Source of the DNA: Paraburkholderia sp. ZP32-5 | GTDB taxonomy: Bacteria > Pseudomonadota > Gammaproteobacteria > Burkholderiales > Burkholderiaceae | DNA: 64,000 nt | Direction of reading: 5' to 3' | NCBI RefSeq assembly: GCF_021390495.1 | Contig: NZ_JAJEJP010000001.1 | Location: 4,216,001-4,280,000, forward strand | Shown: one piece after another, positions 40,716 to 49,466 of the stretch | Position numbering within the stretch: the first letter of the stretch is position 1 | How the letters are laid out: the number at the start of each line of letters is the position of its first letter | The notes under the pieces: generated by a model | What the model saw: the letters and a program-made list of their open reading frames with translations, nothing else | Told to the model about the DNA's origin: nothing | The model's database searches: none | Made by a program: the position numbers and the translations under genes

Positions 40716-41771
40716 TCACTCCTCTTCCTCTTCGGCATGCGGGCTTGCGAGACTGCGCCACAACAGCACCGGGATGATCAGCGTGAACACGATCACTTCC
40801 TTATAAGCACTGGCCCAGAACGACGAATACGACTCCAGCAGCCCGACGAGAATCGAGCCGGCCGCCGCGAGCGGATAGCTGACCAGACCGCCGATGATCG
40901 CGCCGACGAAGCCCTTCAGCCCGATCAGGAAGCCCGAGTCGTAGTAGATCGTCGTGAGCGGCGCGACGAGGATGCCGCACAACGCGCCGAGGCCTGCCGC
41001 GAGCGTGAACGCGAGGCGCCCCGCCTGCGTGGTGCCGATACCGACGAGCCGCGCGCCGAGCCGGTTCACCGATGTCGCGCGCAATGCCTTGCCGGAGATC
41101 GAGCGATCGAAGTACAGATACAGCGCGCCGATCAGCACGACAGCGGTGCCGATCACCCACAGGCTCTGCCCGGAGATCGACAGGCTGCCGATGTTGAACG
41201 TCGCATCCGAGAACGCGTTGGTGCGCGAACCTTCCGCGCCGAACATCACGAGCCCCAGGCCGACCATTGCGAAATGCACGGCCACCGCGACGATCAGCAG
41301 CAGCAAGGTAGTCGCCTCCGCAATCGGCTCATAGGCGAGCCGATAAACGAATGGACCCATCGGAATCACGATCAGCAGTGTCAGCGCGATCTGCACGATC
41401 ATCGGCAGCGGTTGCATGAAGATGCCGCGCGTCAACGCATATATGGCGATCGGAAACAGCAGATACTTGCCCGCCAGCACAGGCAGCGTGCGCGCCGCAT
41501 GACGACGCCGCTCCGGATGCCGCAGCACCGCCGCCGTCTCGACGACGAAGCATGCCGCGCCCATCGCGATCAGCAGCCAGCAGGTGGCCGGAAACTTCTG
41601 CGTCTGCAGTGCGGCGAGCGTCAACGCGCCGTACGAAACGAACTCCCCCTGCGGGATGAAGATCACCCGTGTCACGGAGAACACCAGCACCAGCGCAAGC
41701 GCGAGCAGCGCGTAAATCGCGCCGGTAGTGATGCCGTCCTGCGCGAGGATCGCCGCAATTGATAGATCCAT
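40716..41771 (-). CDS. livH: Branched-chain amino acid-type ABC transporter permease (LivH)
   Basis: A 351-aa inner-membrane permease. It begins MDLSIAAILAQDGITTGAIYALLALALVLVF, the LivH start (GAIYALLALALVLVFSVTRV), with FIPQGEFVSYGA. It has an insertion of about 60 residues around RHPERRRHAARTL compared with typical 290-300 aa LivH. It ends in an unusual EEEEE run. GAGGAAGT precedes ATG 41771. It is 4 bp from the livMG fusion. Confidence 0.92.
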   Translation of the reverse strand: MDLSIAAILAQDGITTGAIYALLALALVLVFSVTRVIFIPQGEFVSYGALTLAALQTQKFPATCWLLIAMGAACFVVETAAVLRHPERRRHAARTLPVLAGKYLLFPIAIYALTRGIFMQPLPMIVQIALTLLIVIPMGPFVYRLAYEPIAEATTLLLLIVAVAVHFAMVGLGLVMFGAEGSRTNAFSDATFNIGSLSISGQSLWVIGTAVVLIGALYLYFDRSISGKALRATSVNRLGARLVGIGTTQAGRLAFTLAAGLGALCGILVAPLTTIYYDSGFLIGLKGFVGAIIGGLVSYPLAAAGSILVGLLESYSSFWASAYKEVIVFTLIIPVLLWRSLASPHAEEEEE

Positions 41772-41868
41772 ACTTCCTCGTCCTGAAGCGTCGAAATCGA
41801 AAAACCGGGATACGGTCGCGATGGCGCGGCTCATGTCCGCCCATCAACCTGCCATGTCTGAAAAGGCA

Positions 41869-41897
41869 ACCGCCGCGCCGGATTACGGCGCGGCGGT
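41869..41897 (-). other. Strong intercistronic hairpin between binding-protein gene and livH
   Basis: ACCGCCGCGCC (41869-41879) and GGCGCGGCGGT (41887-41897) form a perfect 11-bp GC stem with a 7-base loop. No T tract follows, so it more likely stabilises the upstream message or causes partial attenuation than full termination. Confidence 0.65.
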
Positions 41898-42000
41898 CGA
41901 TGCCATTGTCATCGAACTCAATGGCAATGCGGCGTTATGCACCGCATGATTGCGCGAGAGGCGCGTACCGCTTTTTATGGCTGGTTGTTGTCTACCGCGT

Positions 42001-43161
42001 TCAATCGTTTTGCAGCTTCCACTTGCCGTCGACGATCTCGACGATCACGCGTGCGCGCTGGTCGAGGCCGTTGTGATTGGTCGGCGTGGTGTTCATGATG
42101 CCGTGCGATACCGGCAGTTCCTTCAGGTTTTCGAGCGCGCTGCGCAGTGCTTCGCGGAACGCGGGCGTGCCCGGTTGCGCGGTCTTCAGCGCGACCGGAA
42201 TCGCGGCCTGCAGCATCTGGCCGGCATCCCATGCATGACCGCCAAAGGTCGCGACCGAACCGACGCCGTACGCCTTCTCATAAGCGTTCTTATAGGCTTC
42301 CGACGACTTCTTCACCGGGTTCGAATCCGGCAGTTGATCGACGACCAGAATCGGGCCGGCCGGCAGCAATTCGCCGTCGCAATCCTTGCCGCAAACACGC
42401 AGGAAGTCGTTGTTCGCAACGCCGTGCGTCTGATAGATCTTGCCCTTGTAGCCGCGCTCCTTCAGCGTCTTGGCCGGCAGCGCCGACGGCGTGCCCGAGC
42501 CAGCGATCAGCACCGCATCGGGATTCGCGGCCATCGTCTTCAGCACCTGGCCCGTCACCGATGCGTCGGTGCGGTTGAAGCGCTCGTTCGATACGACCTT
42601 CAGGTTTTGGGCCTTCGCCGACGCGGCGAACGTCGTATTCCAGCTATCGCCGTATGCATCCGAGAAGCCGATGAAACCGACCGTCTTCACGCCATGGCGC
42701 GCCATGTAATCGGCGATGGCGTCGGCCATCAGGCTGTCGTTCTGCGGCGGTTTGAATGCCCATGCGCGCTTCGCATCCATCGGCGCGATGATCGCGGCCG
42801 AGGCTGCTAGCGAGATGACCGGCGTCTTGCCTTCGGCGGCCGGGTCGAGCATCGCGAGCGCATTCGGCGTGACGGTCGAGCCGATGATCGCGTCGACGTG
42901 GTCTTCGTCGATCAGCTTGTGCGTGTTCTGCACGGCCTTGCTCGTGTCGGACCCATCATCGAGCACGATGTACTGCACCGTCTTGCCGCCGATCTCCTTC
43001 GGCAACAATGCGATCGTGTTCTTCTCGGGAATTCCCAGCGATGCGGCCGGCCCCGTCGTGGATAGCGTCACGCCGATTTTCACCTGCGCGAACGCCGCAC
43101 CCGCACCGCACATCAATGCCATCGCGATACCGGTGCGTACCCATTGCCTAGTCATTTTCAT
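42001..43161 (-). CDS. HAAT-family ABC transporter substrate-binding protein, copy 1
   Basis: A 386-aa periplasmic protein. The signal peptide ends near GAAFAQ (residue ~25). The mature start is VKIGVTLSTTGPAASLGIPE. A cysteine pair in FLRVCGKDCDG could form a disulfide. GGAGAC precedes ATG 43161. It is closely related to the next gene over nearly its full length, with shared blocks SLGIPEKNTIALLPKEI, GFIGFSDAYGDSW and THGVANNDFLRVCGKDCDG. Ligand unknown; branched-chain or aromatic carboxylate is possible. Upstream of livH in the operon direction. Confidence 0.92.
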   Translation of the reverse strand: MKMTRQWVRTGIAMALMCGAGAAFAQVKIGVTLSTTGPAASLGIPEKNTIALLPKEIGGKTVQYIVLDDGSDTSKAVQNTHKLIDEDHVDAIIGSTVTPNALAMLDPAAEGKTPVISLAASAAIIAPMDAKRAWAFKPPQNDSLMADAIADYMARHGVKTVGFIGFSDAYGDSWNTTFAASAKAQNLKVVSNERFNRTDASVTGQVLKTMAANPDAVLIAGSGTPSALPAKTLKERGYKGKIYQTHGVANNDFLRVCGKDCDGELLPAGPILVVDQLPDSNPVKKSSEAYKNAYEKAYGVGSVATFGGHAWDAGQMLQAAIPVALKTAQPGTPAFREALRSALENLKELPVSHGIMNTTPTNHNGLDQRARVIVEIVDGKWKLQND

Positions 43162-43414
43162 TGCGAGTCTCCAAACGCCTTGAAAAGCGCCTACCTTGTA
43201 AACCGGCTTCAGAGCCGGGTGTTTGAATCCAGTTATCGGGTTTGGGTACGTGTGTGCCAAGCATGGTTTTCCCTGCTCGACGCGAATACCTGCCCCGTTC
43301 TGTTGGATACCGCTCCTCTTGCGTGTCGCGACGGTGAATGAGCGCGATGAGCTGCCTCATTCCCGCGAAGTGCCGAAGTCTCTTTGCCCCGGCTTTGTTT
43401 TGATCAAGCTTGCG

Positions 43415-43436
43415 AACCACTAATATATTAGTAGTT
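43415..43436. promoter_or_regulatory. AT-rich palindrome upstream of binding-protein copy 1
   Basis: ACTAATATATTAGT (43419-43432) is a perfect 14-bp palindrome; flanking AAC/GTT pairs extend it to 20 of 22 matched bases. It stands out against GC-rich surroundings about 260 bp upstream of the start codon and could be a regulator-binding site. Confidence 0.5.
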
Positions 43437-43531
43437 TGCGTTTTGCATTATCGACGGTCAAGCAAGCGTGCGCCGAATGCGGGTTTGTCCTGAAGCCGTG
43501 AAACCACACTCTTCGACGCACGGATAATAAA

Positions 43532-43558
43532 AAAGACGCGTCAACTGCACGCGTCTTT
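43532..43558 (-). terminator. Intrinsic terminator after binding-protein copy 2
   Basis: AAAGACGCG (43532-43540) pairs with CGCGTCTTT (43550-43558), followed in the - direction by TTATTATCC. It lies 30 bp after the stop of copy 2, so that gene is likely monocistronic or partly insulated from the rest. Confidence 0.85.
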
Positions 43559-43588
43559 TTCGATGAGTTCTCGTGGCGCTTTGCCTGC

Positions 43589-44755
43589 TCAGTTATCAGC
43601 AAGCTTCCACTTGCCGTCGACGATCTGCACCATGACACGCGCTCGCTGATCGAGACCAGCGTGGTCGTTCGCGCTCATGTTGAAGATGCCGTGCGACGCA
43701 GGCAGATCTTTGGTGCCTTCGAGCGCGGCGCGCAGCGCCTCGCGGAATGCTGGCGTACCCGGCTGCCCCTTCTTCAGCGCAAGCGGAATCGCCTGTTGCA
43801 ACAGCTGGCCCGCGTCCCACGCGTGACCGCCGAACGTCGAGATCGAGCCCGCGCCATAAGCCGCTTCATACGCGTGCTTGTACGCGAGCGAGGTCTTCTT
43901 CACAGGGTTCGAATCAGGCAGTTGATCGGCGACCAAAAGCGGCCCGGCAGGCAGCCACGTGCCGTCGCAATCCTTGCCGCACACGCGCAGGAAGTCATTG
44001 TTCGCGACGCCGTGCGTCTGATAGTACTTGCCCTTGTAGCCACGCTCCTTGAGTGTTTTTTGCGGCAACGCGGCCGGCGTACCCGCGCCGGCGATCAGCA
44101 CCGCGTCCGGGTTCTGCGACATCATCTTCAGCACCTGGCCCGTGACCGATGCGTCGTTGCGCGCGAAACGTTCGTTTGCAACGATCTTGATCTTCGCGAG
44201 ATCGGCGGCCTTGCTGAACTCCTTGAACCAGCTCTCGCCGTATGCGTCGGAAAAGCCGATGAACGCGACGCTCTTCACGCCATGATTTGCCATGTGCTGC
44301 GCGATCGCAGTGGCCATCAGGATGTCGTTCTGCGGCGTCTTGAAGACCCACGCGCGCTTCGCGTCCATCGGCTCGACGATACCGGCGGCCGCAGCCATCG
44401 AAATCACCGGCGTGGAGGTTTCGGCGGCGACGTCGATCATCGCGAGCGAGTTCGGCACGACGGTCGAGCCGATCAGCGCGTCGACATGGTCTTCGCTGGT
44501 GAGCTTGCGGGCATTCTTGACCGCCTGGGTGGAATCGGTCGCGTCGTCGAGCAGGATGTAGTCGACTTTCTGGCCGGCGATTTCCTTCGGCAGCAACGCA
44601 ATCGTGTTCTTTTCCGGAATACCGAGCGACGCCGCCGGCCCGGTCGCCGACACGGTAACGCCGATTTTCACGTCCGCGAATGCTGGGCCGCTCCACGCGG
44701 CCGATACCCCGGCGGCTACCAATGCCGCGCTAATCCAACGCAATGCCGACTTCAT
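43589..44755 (-). CDS. HAAT-family ABC transporter substrate-binding protein, copy 2
   Basis: A 388-aa periplasmic protein. The signal peptide ends near GPAFAD (residue ~27) and the mature start is VKIGVTVSATGPAASLGIPE. It aligns almost end to end with copy 1, including the FLRVCGKDCDG cysteine pair and the C-terminal QIVDGKWKL. It has its own terminator and a perfect 20-bp palindrome upstream. GAGGAGC precedes the ATG. Tandem duplication with divergence suggests different ligands or expression for one shared transporter. Confidence 0.92.
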   Translation of the reverse strand: MKSALRWISAALVAAGVSAAWSGPAFADVKIGVTVSATGPAASLGIPEKNTIALLPKEIAGQKVDYILLDDATDSTQAVKNARKLTSEDHVDALIGSTVVPNSLAMIDVAAETSTPVISMAAAAGIVEPMDAKRAWVFKTPQNDILMATAIAQHMANHGVKSVAFIGFSDAYGESWFKEFSKAADLAKIKIVANERFARNDASVTGQVLKMMSQNPDAVLIAGAGTPAALPQKTLKERGYKGKYYQTHGVANNDFLRVCGKDCDGTWLPAGPLLVADQLPDSNPVKKTSLAYKHAYEAAYGAGSISTFGGHAWDAGQLLQQAIPLALKKGQPGTPAFREALRAALEGTKDLPASHGIFNMSANDHAGLDQRARVMVQIVDGKWKLADN

Positions 44756-44789
44756 CCTGCTCCTCTATTAACCCCGTTATTCAATTGAC

Positions 44790-44809
44790 TTTAAATCCGC
44801 GGATTTAAA
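44790..44809. promoter_or_regulatory. Perfect 20-bp palindrome upstream of binding-protein copy 2
   Basis: TTTAAATCCGCGGATTTAAA is perfectly self-complementary and lies 35 bp upstream of the start codon at 44755. Its position and perfect symmetry suggest an operator for a dimeric regulator, which is not encoded next to it. Confidence 0.65.
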
Positions 44810-44973
44810 TGCCGACCCAGTGGTCGGTGAATGACGAGTTTAGCGGACGCTTGCACCGTGCCGCAAGCGTTTTGCAGGGTCGTGACGCGCAAATGCAGCG
44901 TTATCCGGCCAATAAAAAATAGCCACCGGATTAGCAAAAAATTTGGCCGATGCGTTTCGAAAAGTACAAAGAA

Positions 44974-45007
44974 AAAGCGCCGTTGGATATCAATCCAACG
45001 GCGCTTT
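44974..45007 (-). terminator. Strong intrinsic terminator of the second Liv operon
   Basis: AAAGCGCCGTTGGAT (44974-44988) and ATCCAACGGCGCTTT (44993-45007) form a perfect 15-bp stem with a 4-base loop, followed on the - strand by TTTTTCTTT. It lies about 290 bp after the stop of the livM gene at 45295. Confidence 0.88.
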
Positions 45008-45294
45008 CGTCTGGGCACTGAGTGCCTCAATTGTCTCCTCGTTCTCCACCTGCAAATTCGTGGTGCATCAGAACTGCATGAAGATTAAACGACCACCCAG
45101 GTAGTCACAACTAGCAATTACCCTAGTGGTGCAATGCGGCACTAAATTGGGGCGAGGTCGTGCGAGCCGGTGCGGCGTGCTACGGGCCGTTCGCGAAGGT
45201 GCCTATTTTAACGGGGCTTTTAGCGTCGGCGCATCGGATTCGATCTCGGATCGATCGATATCGCAGCGCACCAAGAACCGCCTGTCAGGCCCCG

Positions 45295-46269
45295 CTACGC
45301 CCGCAGAGGCCGCACTCGCGCGACGATCTCACCGACAATCCCGCGCCGGAAAGCCAGCACGCACGCGATGAAGATCAGCCCCGTGACGATCGTCACCGAT
45401 TCGCCGAGCGAGCGGAACCAGTCGACGCCGGTGACCGACGCGAGCGCGGAGCCGATATCGCCAAGCCGGTCTTCGAGCGAAACGATCAGCGCGGCGCCGA
45501 GCAACGGGCCGAACAGCGTGCCCATGCCGCCCACCAGCGTCATCAGGATCACCAGACCGGACATGGTCCAGTACGCATCGCTCAGGGTTTCGAAGCCCTG
45601 CACGAGCACCTTGAGCGAGCCCGCCAGACCCGCGATGCCGGCCGACAGAATGAACGCGAGCAGCTTGAAGCGATCGGTGTCGTAGCCGAGCGACACCGCG
45701 CGCGGCTCGTTCTCCTTGATCGCGACCAGCACCTGTCCGAACGGCGAATGCACGATCCGCACGATCAGCAGGAATGCCACGACGATCACGAACAGCACGA
45801 CGAAATAGAGCGCGATATCCGACGACAGATCGAGCAACCCGAACAGTTTGCCGCGCGGCACGCCTTGCAGGCCGTCCTCGCCATGCGTGAACGGCGCTTG
45901 CAGGAACACGAAGTAGACCATCTGCGCGAGCGCGAGCGTCACCATCGCGAAGTAGATGCCTTGCCGGCGGATCGCGAAGAAGCCGACGACGAGCCCGAGC
46001 AGCGTCGCCGCCGCAGTACCGGCCAGCACGCCGAGTTCCGGCGAAAAGCCGAGCGTCTGCATCGCATAGCCGGTCACGTAGCCAGCCGACGCCAGAAACA
46101 TCGCATGACCGAACGACAGCAGCCCGGTATAGCCGATCAGCAGATTGAACGCGGCCGCGAACAGCGCGAAGCACATCACTTTCATCACGAAGAGCGGATA
46201 GATGCCGATGACCGGCACCGCGAGCAGAAAGACCAGCAGCAGACCGTAGAGAATTTTTCTCTGCATCAT
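45295..46269 (-). CDS. livM: HAAT-family ABC transporter permease (LivM) of the 3-HP-like island
   Basis: A 324-aa permease with about nine or ten membrane helices. It has LIGYTGLLSFGHAMFLASAGYV and the coupling loop IKENEPRAVSLGYDTDRFKLLAF. The start (ATGATG) overlaps the livH stop. It ends the operon that also carries livH, the binding protein, livF, livG, the GMC oxidoreductase and mmsA. The transporter's substrate is inferred from that context only. Confidence 0.93.
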   Translation of the reverse strand: MMQRKILYGLLLVFLLAVPVIGIYPLFVMKVMCFALFAAAFNLLIGYTGLLSFGHAMFLASAGYVTGYAMQTLGFSPELGVLAGTAAATLLGLVVGFFAIRRQGIYFAMVTLALAQMVYFVFLQAPFTHGEDGLQGVPRGKLFGLLDLSSDIALYFVVLFVIVVAFLLIVRIVHSPFGQVLVAIKENEPRAVSLGYDTDRFKLLAFILSAGIAGLAGSLKVLVQGFETLSDAYWTMSGLVILMTLVGGMGTLFGPLLGAALIVSLEDRLGDIGSALASVTGVDWFRSLGESVTIVTGLIFIACVLAFRRGIVGEIVARVRPLRA

Positions 46270-47150
46270 TTTTCCCTGCCGAAAAGACCCGCCGGGCGCA
46301 CGAGCAACACGAGCGCCATGATCACGAAAACGACGGTCGCCGACGCTTCCGGGTAGAACACGCGCGTGAGCCCTTCGATGACGCCAAGCATCAGACCGGT
46401 GAGAATCGAGCCCATGATCGAACCCATGCCGCCGATCACGACCACCGCGAACACGGTGATGATCATCGACTGCCCCATCAGCGGCGACACCTGGATGACC
46501 GGCGCAGCGAGCACGCCGGCAAACGCCGCGAGCGCGACGCCGAAGCCGTAGGTCAGCGTGATCATCAACGGTACGTTGACGCCGAACGCCTCGACCAGTT
46601 TCGGGTTTTCAGTGCCCGCGCGCAGATAGGCACCGAGGCGCGTCTTCTCGATCACGAACCACGTCGCGAAACACACGACGAGCGACGCGACGACGACCCA
46701 TGCGCGATAGTTCGGCAGGAACATGAAGCCGAGATTGGTTGCGCCGGAGAGCACCGACGGCACGTCGTACGGCTGGCCTGACGAACCGTAGATCGAATGG
46801 AACACACCTTCGATCACGAGTGTGAGGCCGAACGTCAGCAGCAGCCCATACAGATGATCGAGCTTGTAGAGCCAGCGCAGCATCGTGCGCTCGATCACGA
46901 CGCCGACCAGCCCCACGAGCAGCGGCGCCAGCACGAGCATCACCCAGTACGGCAGATTGAAATACGACAGCCCCATCCATGCGAGCATTGCGCCGAGCAT
47001 GAATAGCGCGCCGTGCGCGAAATTGATCACGTTGAGCAGGCCGAAAATGACCGCCAGCCCAAGGCTCAGAATCGCGTAGAACGAACCGTTCACGAGCCCG
47101 AGCAGAAGCTGGCTCAGCATCGCCGGTAGCGGAACGCCAAAGATGTCCAT
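46266..47150 (-). CDS. livH: HAAT-family ABC transporter permease (LivH) of the 3-HP-like island
   Basis: A 294-aa permease of typical LivH size. It contains GLVNGSFYAILSLGLAVIFG, VINFAHGALFMLGA and the coupling segment YLRAGTENPKLVEAFGVN. A GC hairpin in the gap before it separates it from the binding-protein gene. It overlaps livM by 4 bp. Confidence 0.93.
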   Translation of the reverse strand: MDIFGVPLPAMLSQLLLGLVNGSFYAILSLGLAVIFGLLNVINFAHGALFMLGAMLAWMGLSYFNLPYWVMLVLAPLLVGLVGVVIERTMLRWLYKLDHLYGLLLTFGLTLVIEGVFHSIYGSSGQPYDVPSVLSGATNLGFMFLPNYRAWVVVASLVVCFATWFVIEKTRLGAYLRAGTENPKLVEAFGVNVPLMITLTYGFGVALAAFAGVLAAPVIQVSPLMGQSMIITVFAVVVIGGMGSIMGSILTGLMLGVIEGLTRVFYPEASATVVFVIMALVLLVRPAGLFGREK

Positions 47151-47369
47151 TGAAGCCCTTAGCCCTTCAAGCCATCGTCAAGATAGATCGGTCAAGCATG
47201 CATCCGGCAGACGCACGGCGGGCAGTCATAGCGCCGTGCCCGTCAGATGAAACGGTTCGCCGCCTTGGCTCCTTCATTGCGCCGCCATGCATCACGTTGC
47301 GATACGGCGGCAACGAGATGCATGACAACGCGTGACCATTAGCGGCAAACGCCCGGCGGATGTTTCGAA

Positions 47370-47388
47370 CGGTCGCGCTACGCGACCG
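47370..47388 (-). other. Intercistronic hairpin after the binding-protein gene of the second Liv operon
   Basis: CGGTCGCG (47370-47377) and CGCGACCG (47381-47388) form a perfect 8-bp stem with a CTA loop. It lies about 20 bp after the binding-protein stop and before livH, the same position as the hairpin in the first Liv operon. Confidence 0.55.
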
Positions 47389-47406
47389 CCCTTTCCAGCC
47401 CCGCGC

Positions 47407-48621
47407 TTACTTCCACAACGCGCAGCGAGTCTGCGCCTTGGTCGTGAACGCCTGCTCGCCCGGAATCGTCGCCATGATCTTGTAGTAGTCCCACGGCTCC
47501 TTCGATTCGGCCGGCGTCTTCACCTGCATCAGGTACATGTCGTGGATCATGCTGCCGTCCTGACGGATGTAGCCCTTCGCATAGAAGTCGTCGATCTTGG
47601 TCTTGCGCAGCTGCGCCATCACCTTGTCCGGATCGGTCGAGCCGACCGCCTGCACCGCCTTCAGATAGTTCATCGTCGCCGAGTAGTCAGCCGCCTGCAG
47701 GCTCGACGGCATCTTCTTCGTCTTCTCGAAGTAGCGCTGCGACCACTTGCGCGTCTCGGCGTCCTTGTTCCAGTACCAGCTGTCGGTCAGCACGAGACCT
47801 TGCGTGGTTTCCAGCCCGAGGCTGTGCACGTCGTCGATGAACATCAGCAGCGCGGCGATTTTCATCGTCTTCGGAATGCCGAACTCTTTCGCGGCCTTGA
47901 TCGAATTGACCGTATCGCCGCCCGCGTTCGCGAGGCCGAGGATCTGTGCCTTCGATGCCTGCGCCTGCAGCAGGAACGACGAGAAGTCCGATGCCGACAG
48001 CGGATGACGCACCGCGCCGAGCACCTGGCCGCCGTTCGCCTTCACGACGTCGGAAGTCGCTTTTTCGAGCGCCTTGCCGAACGCGTAGTCTGCCGTCAGG
48101 AAGTACCACGTCTTGCCGCCCTGCTTGGTCACCGCCGAGCCGGTGCCGTTTGCGAGCGCGGTCGTGTCGTACGCGTAGTGAATCGTGTACGGCGTGCATT
48201 GCTCGTTGGTCAGCGTATCGGCGCCGGCGCCGACGTTGATATAGACCTTGTGCTTCTCGCCCGCGACCGTGTTCATCGACAGACCGGTCGCCGAGTTCGT
48301 GCCGCCGATCAGCATGTCGACGCCGTCGCGGTCGAACCATTCGCGCGCGCGCGACGCGGCGATGTCCGCCTTGTTCTGGTGATCCGCGTACAGCACGGTA
48401 ATCGGCTTGCCGTTGACCTTGCCGCCGAAGTCGGCAACCGCCATGCGGATCGCTTCGAGACCGCCCTGCCCGTCGATATCCGCGTACAGCCCCGACAAGT
48501 CGGTGATGAAGCCGATCTTCACGCTATCGTCGGCCGCTTTCGCGCCACCGAGCGTCAGTGCGGTGCCGGCGGCAACCGCGAAGCAGAGTGAGGCAAACCG
48601 TGCGAGTGGATTCATTTTCAT
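47407..48621 (-). CDS. Periplasmic substrate-binding protein of the second Liv-type transporter
   Basis: A 404-aa Peripla_BP_6 protein. The signal peptide ends near GGAKAAD. The mature start is SVKIGFITDLSGLYADIDGQ. It differs strongly from the two tandem copies near 43 kb, and its DLSGLYADIDG and GGTNSATGLSMNTVA blocks resemble binding proteins for small organic acids or aromatics rather than classical LivJ. GGAGACACGC precedes ATG 48621. Its ligand is probably the substrate of the adjacent GMC/MmsA pathway. Confidence 0.9.
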   Translation of the reverse strand: MKMNPLARFASLCFAVAAGTALTLGGAKAADDSVKIGFITDLSGLYADIDGQGGLEAIRMAVADFGGKVNGKPITVLYADHQNKADIAASRAREWFDRDGVDMLIGGTNSATGLSMNTVAGEKHKVYINVGAGADTLTNEQCTPYTIHYAYDTTALANGTGSAVTKQGGKTWYFLTADYAFGKALEKATSDVVKANGGQVLGAVRHPLSASDFSSFLLQAQASKAQILGLANAGGDTVNSIKAAKEFGIPKTMKIAALLMFIDDVHSLGLETTQGLVLTDSWYWNKDAETRKWSQRYFEKTKKMPSSLQAADYSATMNYLKAVQAVGSTDPDKVMAQLRKTKIDDFYAKGYIRQDGSMIHDMYLMQVKTPAESKEPWDYYKIMATIPGEQAFTTKAQTRCALWK

Positions 48622-48707
48622 GCGTGTCTCCTGTGGTTCATCGCTTGTGATTATCAGAGGCAATCGGGCGCCTGCGCGTCCTTGCGCATACGGGTCCGAA
48701 AGTGTGT

Positions 48708-49466
48708 TTATACGCCCAGCAAATCGTGCAGCACCGGCATCTTGCCTTCGAGTTCGTGCGCCTCGAAGTGCTCGACGATCGTGCCGTGCTCCATCACATA
48801 GAAACGATCGGCGAGCGGCGCGGCGAAGCGGAAGTTCTGCTCGACCATCACGATCGTGTAGCCACGTCCCTTCAACGTGACGATCATGCGCGCGAGCGCT
48901 TGCACGATCACCGGCGCGAGGCCTTCCGAGATTTCGTCGAGCAGCAGCAGATTCGCGCCGGTACGCAGAATCCGCGCGACCGCGAGCATCTGCTGTTCGC
49001 CGCCCGACAGACGTGTGCCCTGGCTCATGCGGCGTTCGTGCAGATTCGGGAACATCGCGTAGATTTCTTCGAGCGACATCATGTGCGCCTTGTCGCCGAC
49101 GGGCGGCGGCAGCAGCAGATTTTCCTCACACGACAGGCTCGAAAAAATACCGCGCTCCTCCGGGCAATAGCCAATGCCGCAATGCGCGATGCGATGCGTG
49201 GGCAGATCGATCGTCTCGCGTCCGGCAATGCGAATCGAGCCGGTGCGCCGCCCCGTCAGACCCATGATCGCGCGTAGCGTCGTGGTGCGTCCCGCGCCGT
49301 TGCGCCCGAGCAGCGTGACGACCTCGCCGCGGCCGACCGTCAGATCGACGCCGTGCAGGATGTGGGATTCCCCGTACCAGGCTTGCAGTCCCGAGATTTC
49401 CAGCGCGGCTGCGCCGTTTTTCGTTTGGTTCGCTTCGAGGCCTTCGCGCTCGACAGTCGTATTCAT
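48708..49466 (-). CDS. livF: HAAT-family ABC ATPase (LivF) with Arg in place of the Walker A Lys
   Basis: A 252-aa ATPase. The Walker A loop reads GRNGAGRTTTLRAIMG: the invariant lysine is arginine (CGC codon in the DNA). The signature LSGGEQQMLAVARIL and Walker B LLLLDEISEGLAPV are intact. The start overlaps livG by 4 bp. A K-to-R change usually lowers nucleotide hydrolysis, so this half may be the weaker site of a heterodimer with LivG. It could also be tolerated in this subfamily. Confidence 0.92.
   Translation of the reverse strand: MNTTVEREGLEANQTKNGAAALEISGLQAWYGESHILHGVDLTVGRGEVVTLLGRNGAGRTTTLRAIMGLTGRRTGSIRIAGRETIDLPTHRIAHCGIGYCPEERGIFSSLSCEENLLLPPPVGDKAHMMSLEEIYAMFPNLHERRMSQGTRLSGGEQQMLAVARILRTGANLLLLDEISEGLAPVIVQALARMIVTLKGRGYTIVMVEQNFRFAAPLADRFYVMEHGTIVEHFEAHELEGKMPVLHDLLGV

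Larger units (their letters stand above)
43162..43588. other. Intergenic region between the tandem binding-protein genes
   Basis: No gene is present. It contains the terminator of the upstream copy (43532-43558) and an AT-rich palindrome (43415-43436), so copy 1 probably has its own promoter here. Confidence 0.6.
44756..45294. other. Intergenic region between the two Liv systems
   Basis: No gene. It contains a perfect 20-bp palindrome (44790-44809), an 8-bp inverted repeat ACGCTTGC/GCAAGCGT (44847-44870) and the strong terminator at 44974-45007. The promoter of binding-protein copy 2 must lie here. Confidence 0.65.
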
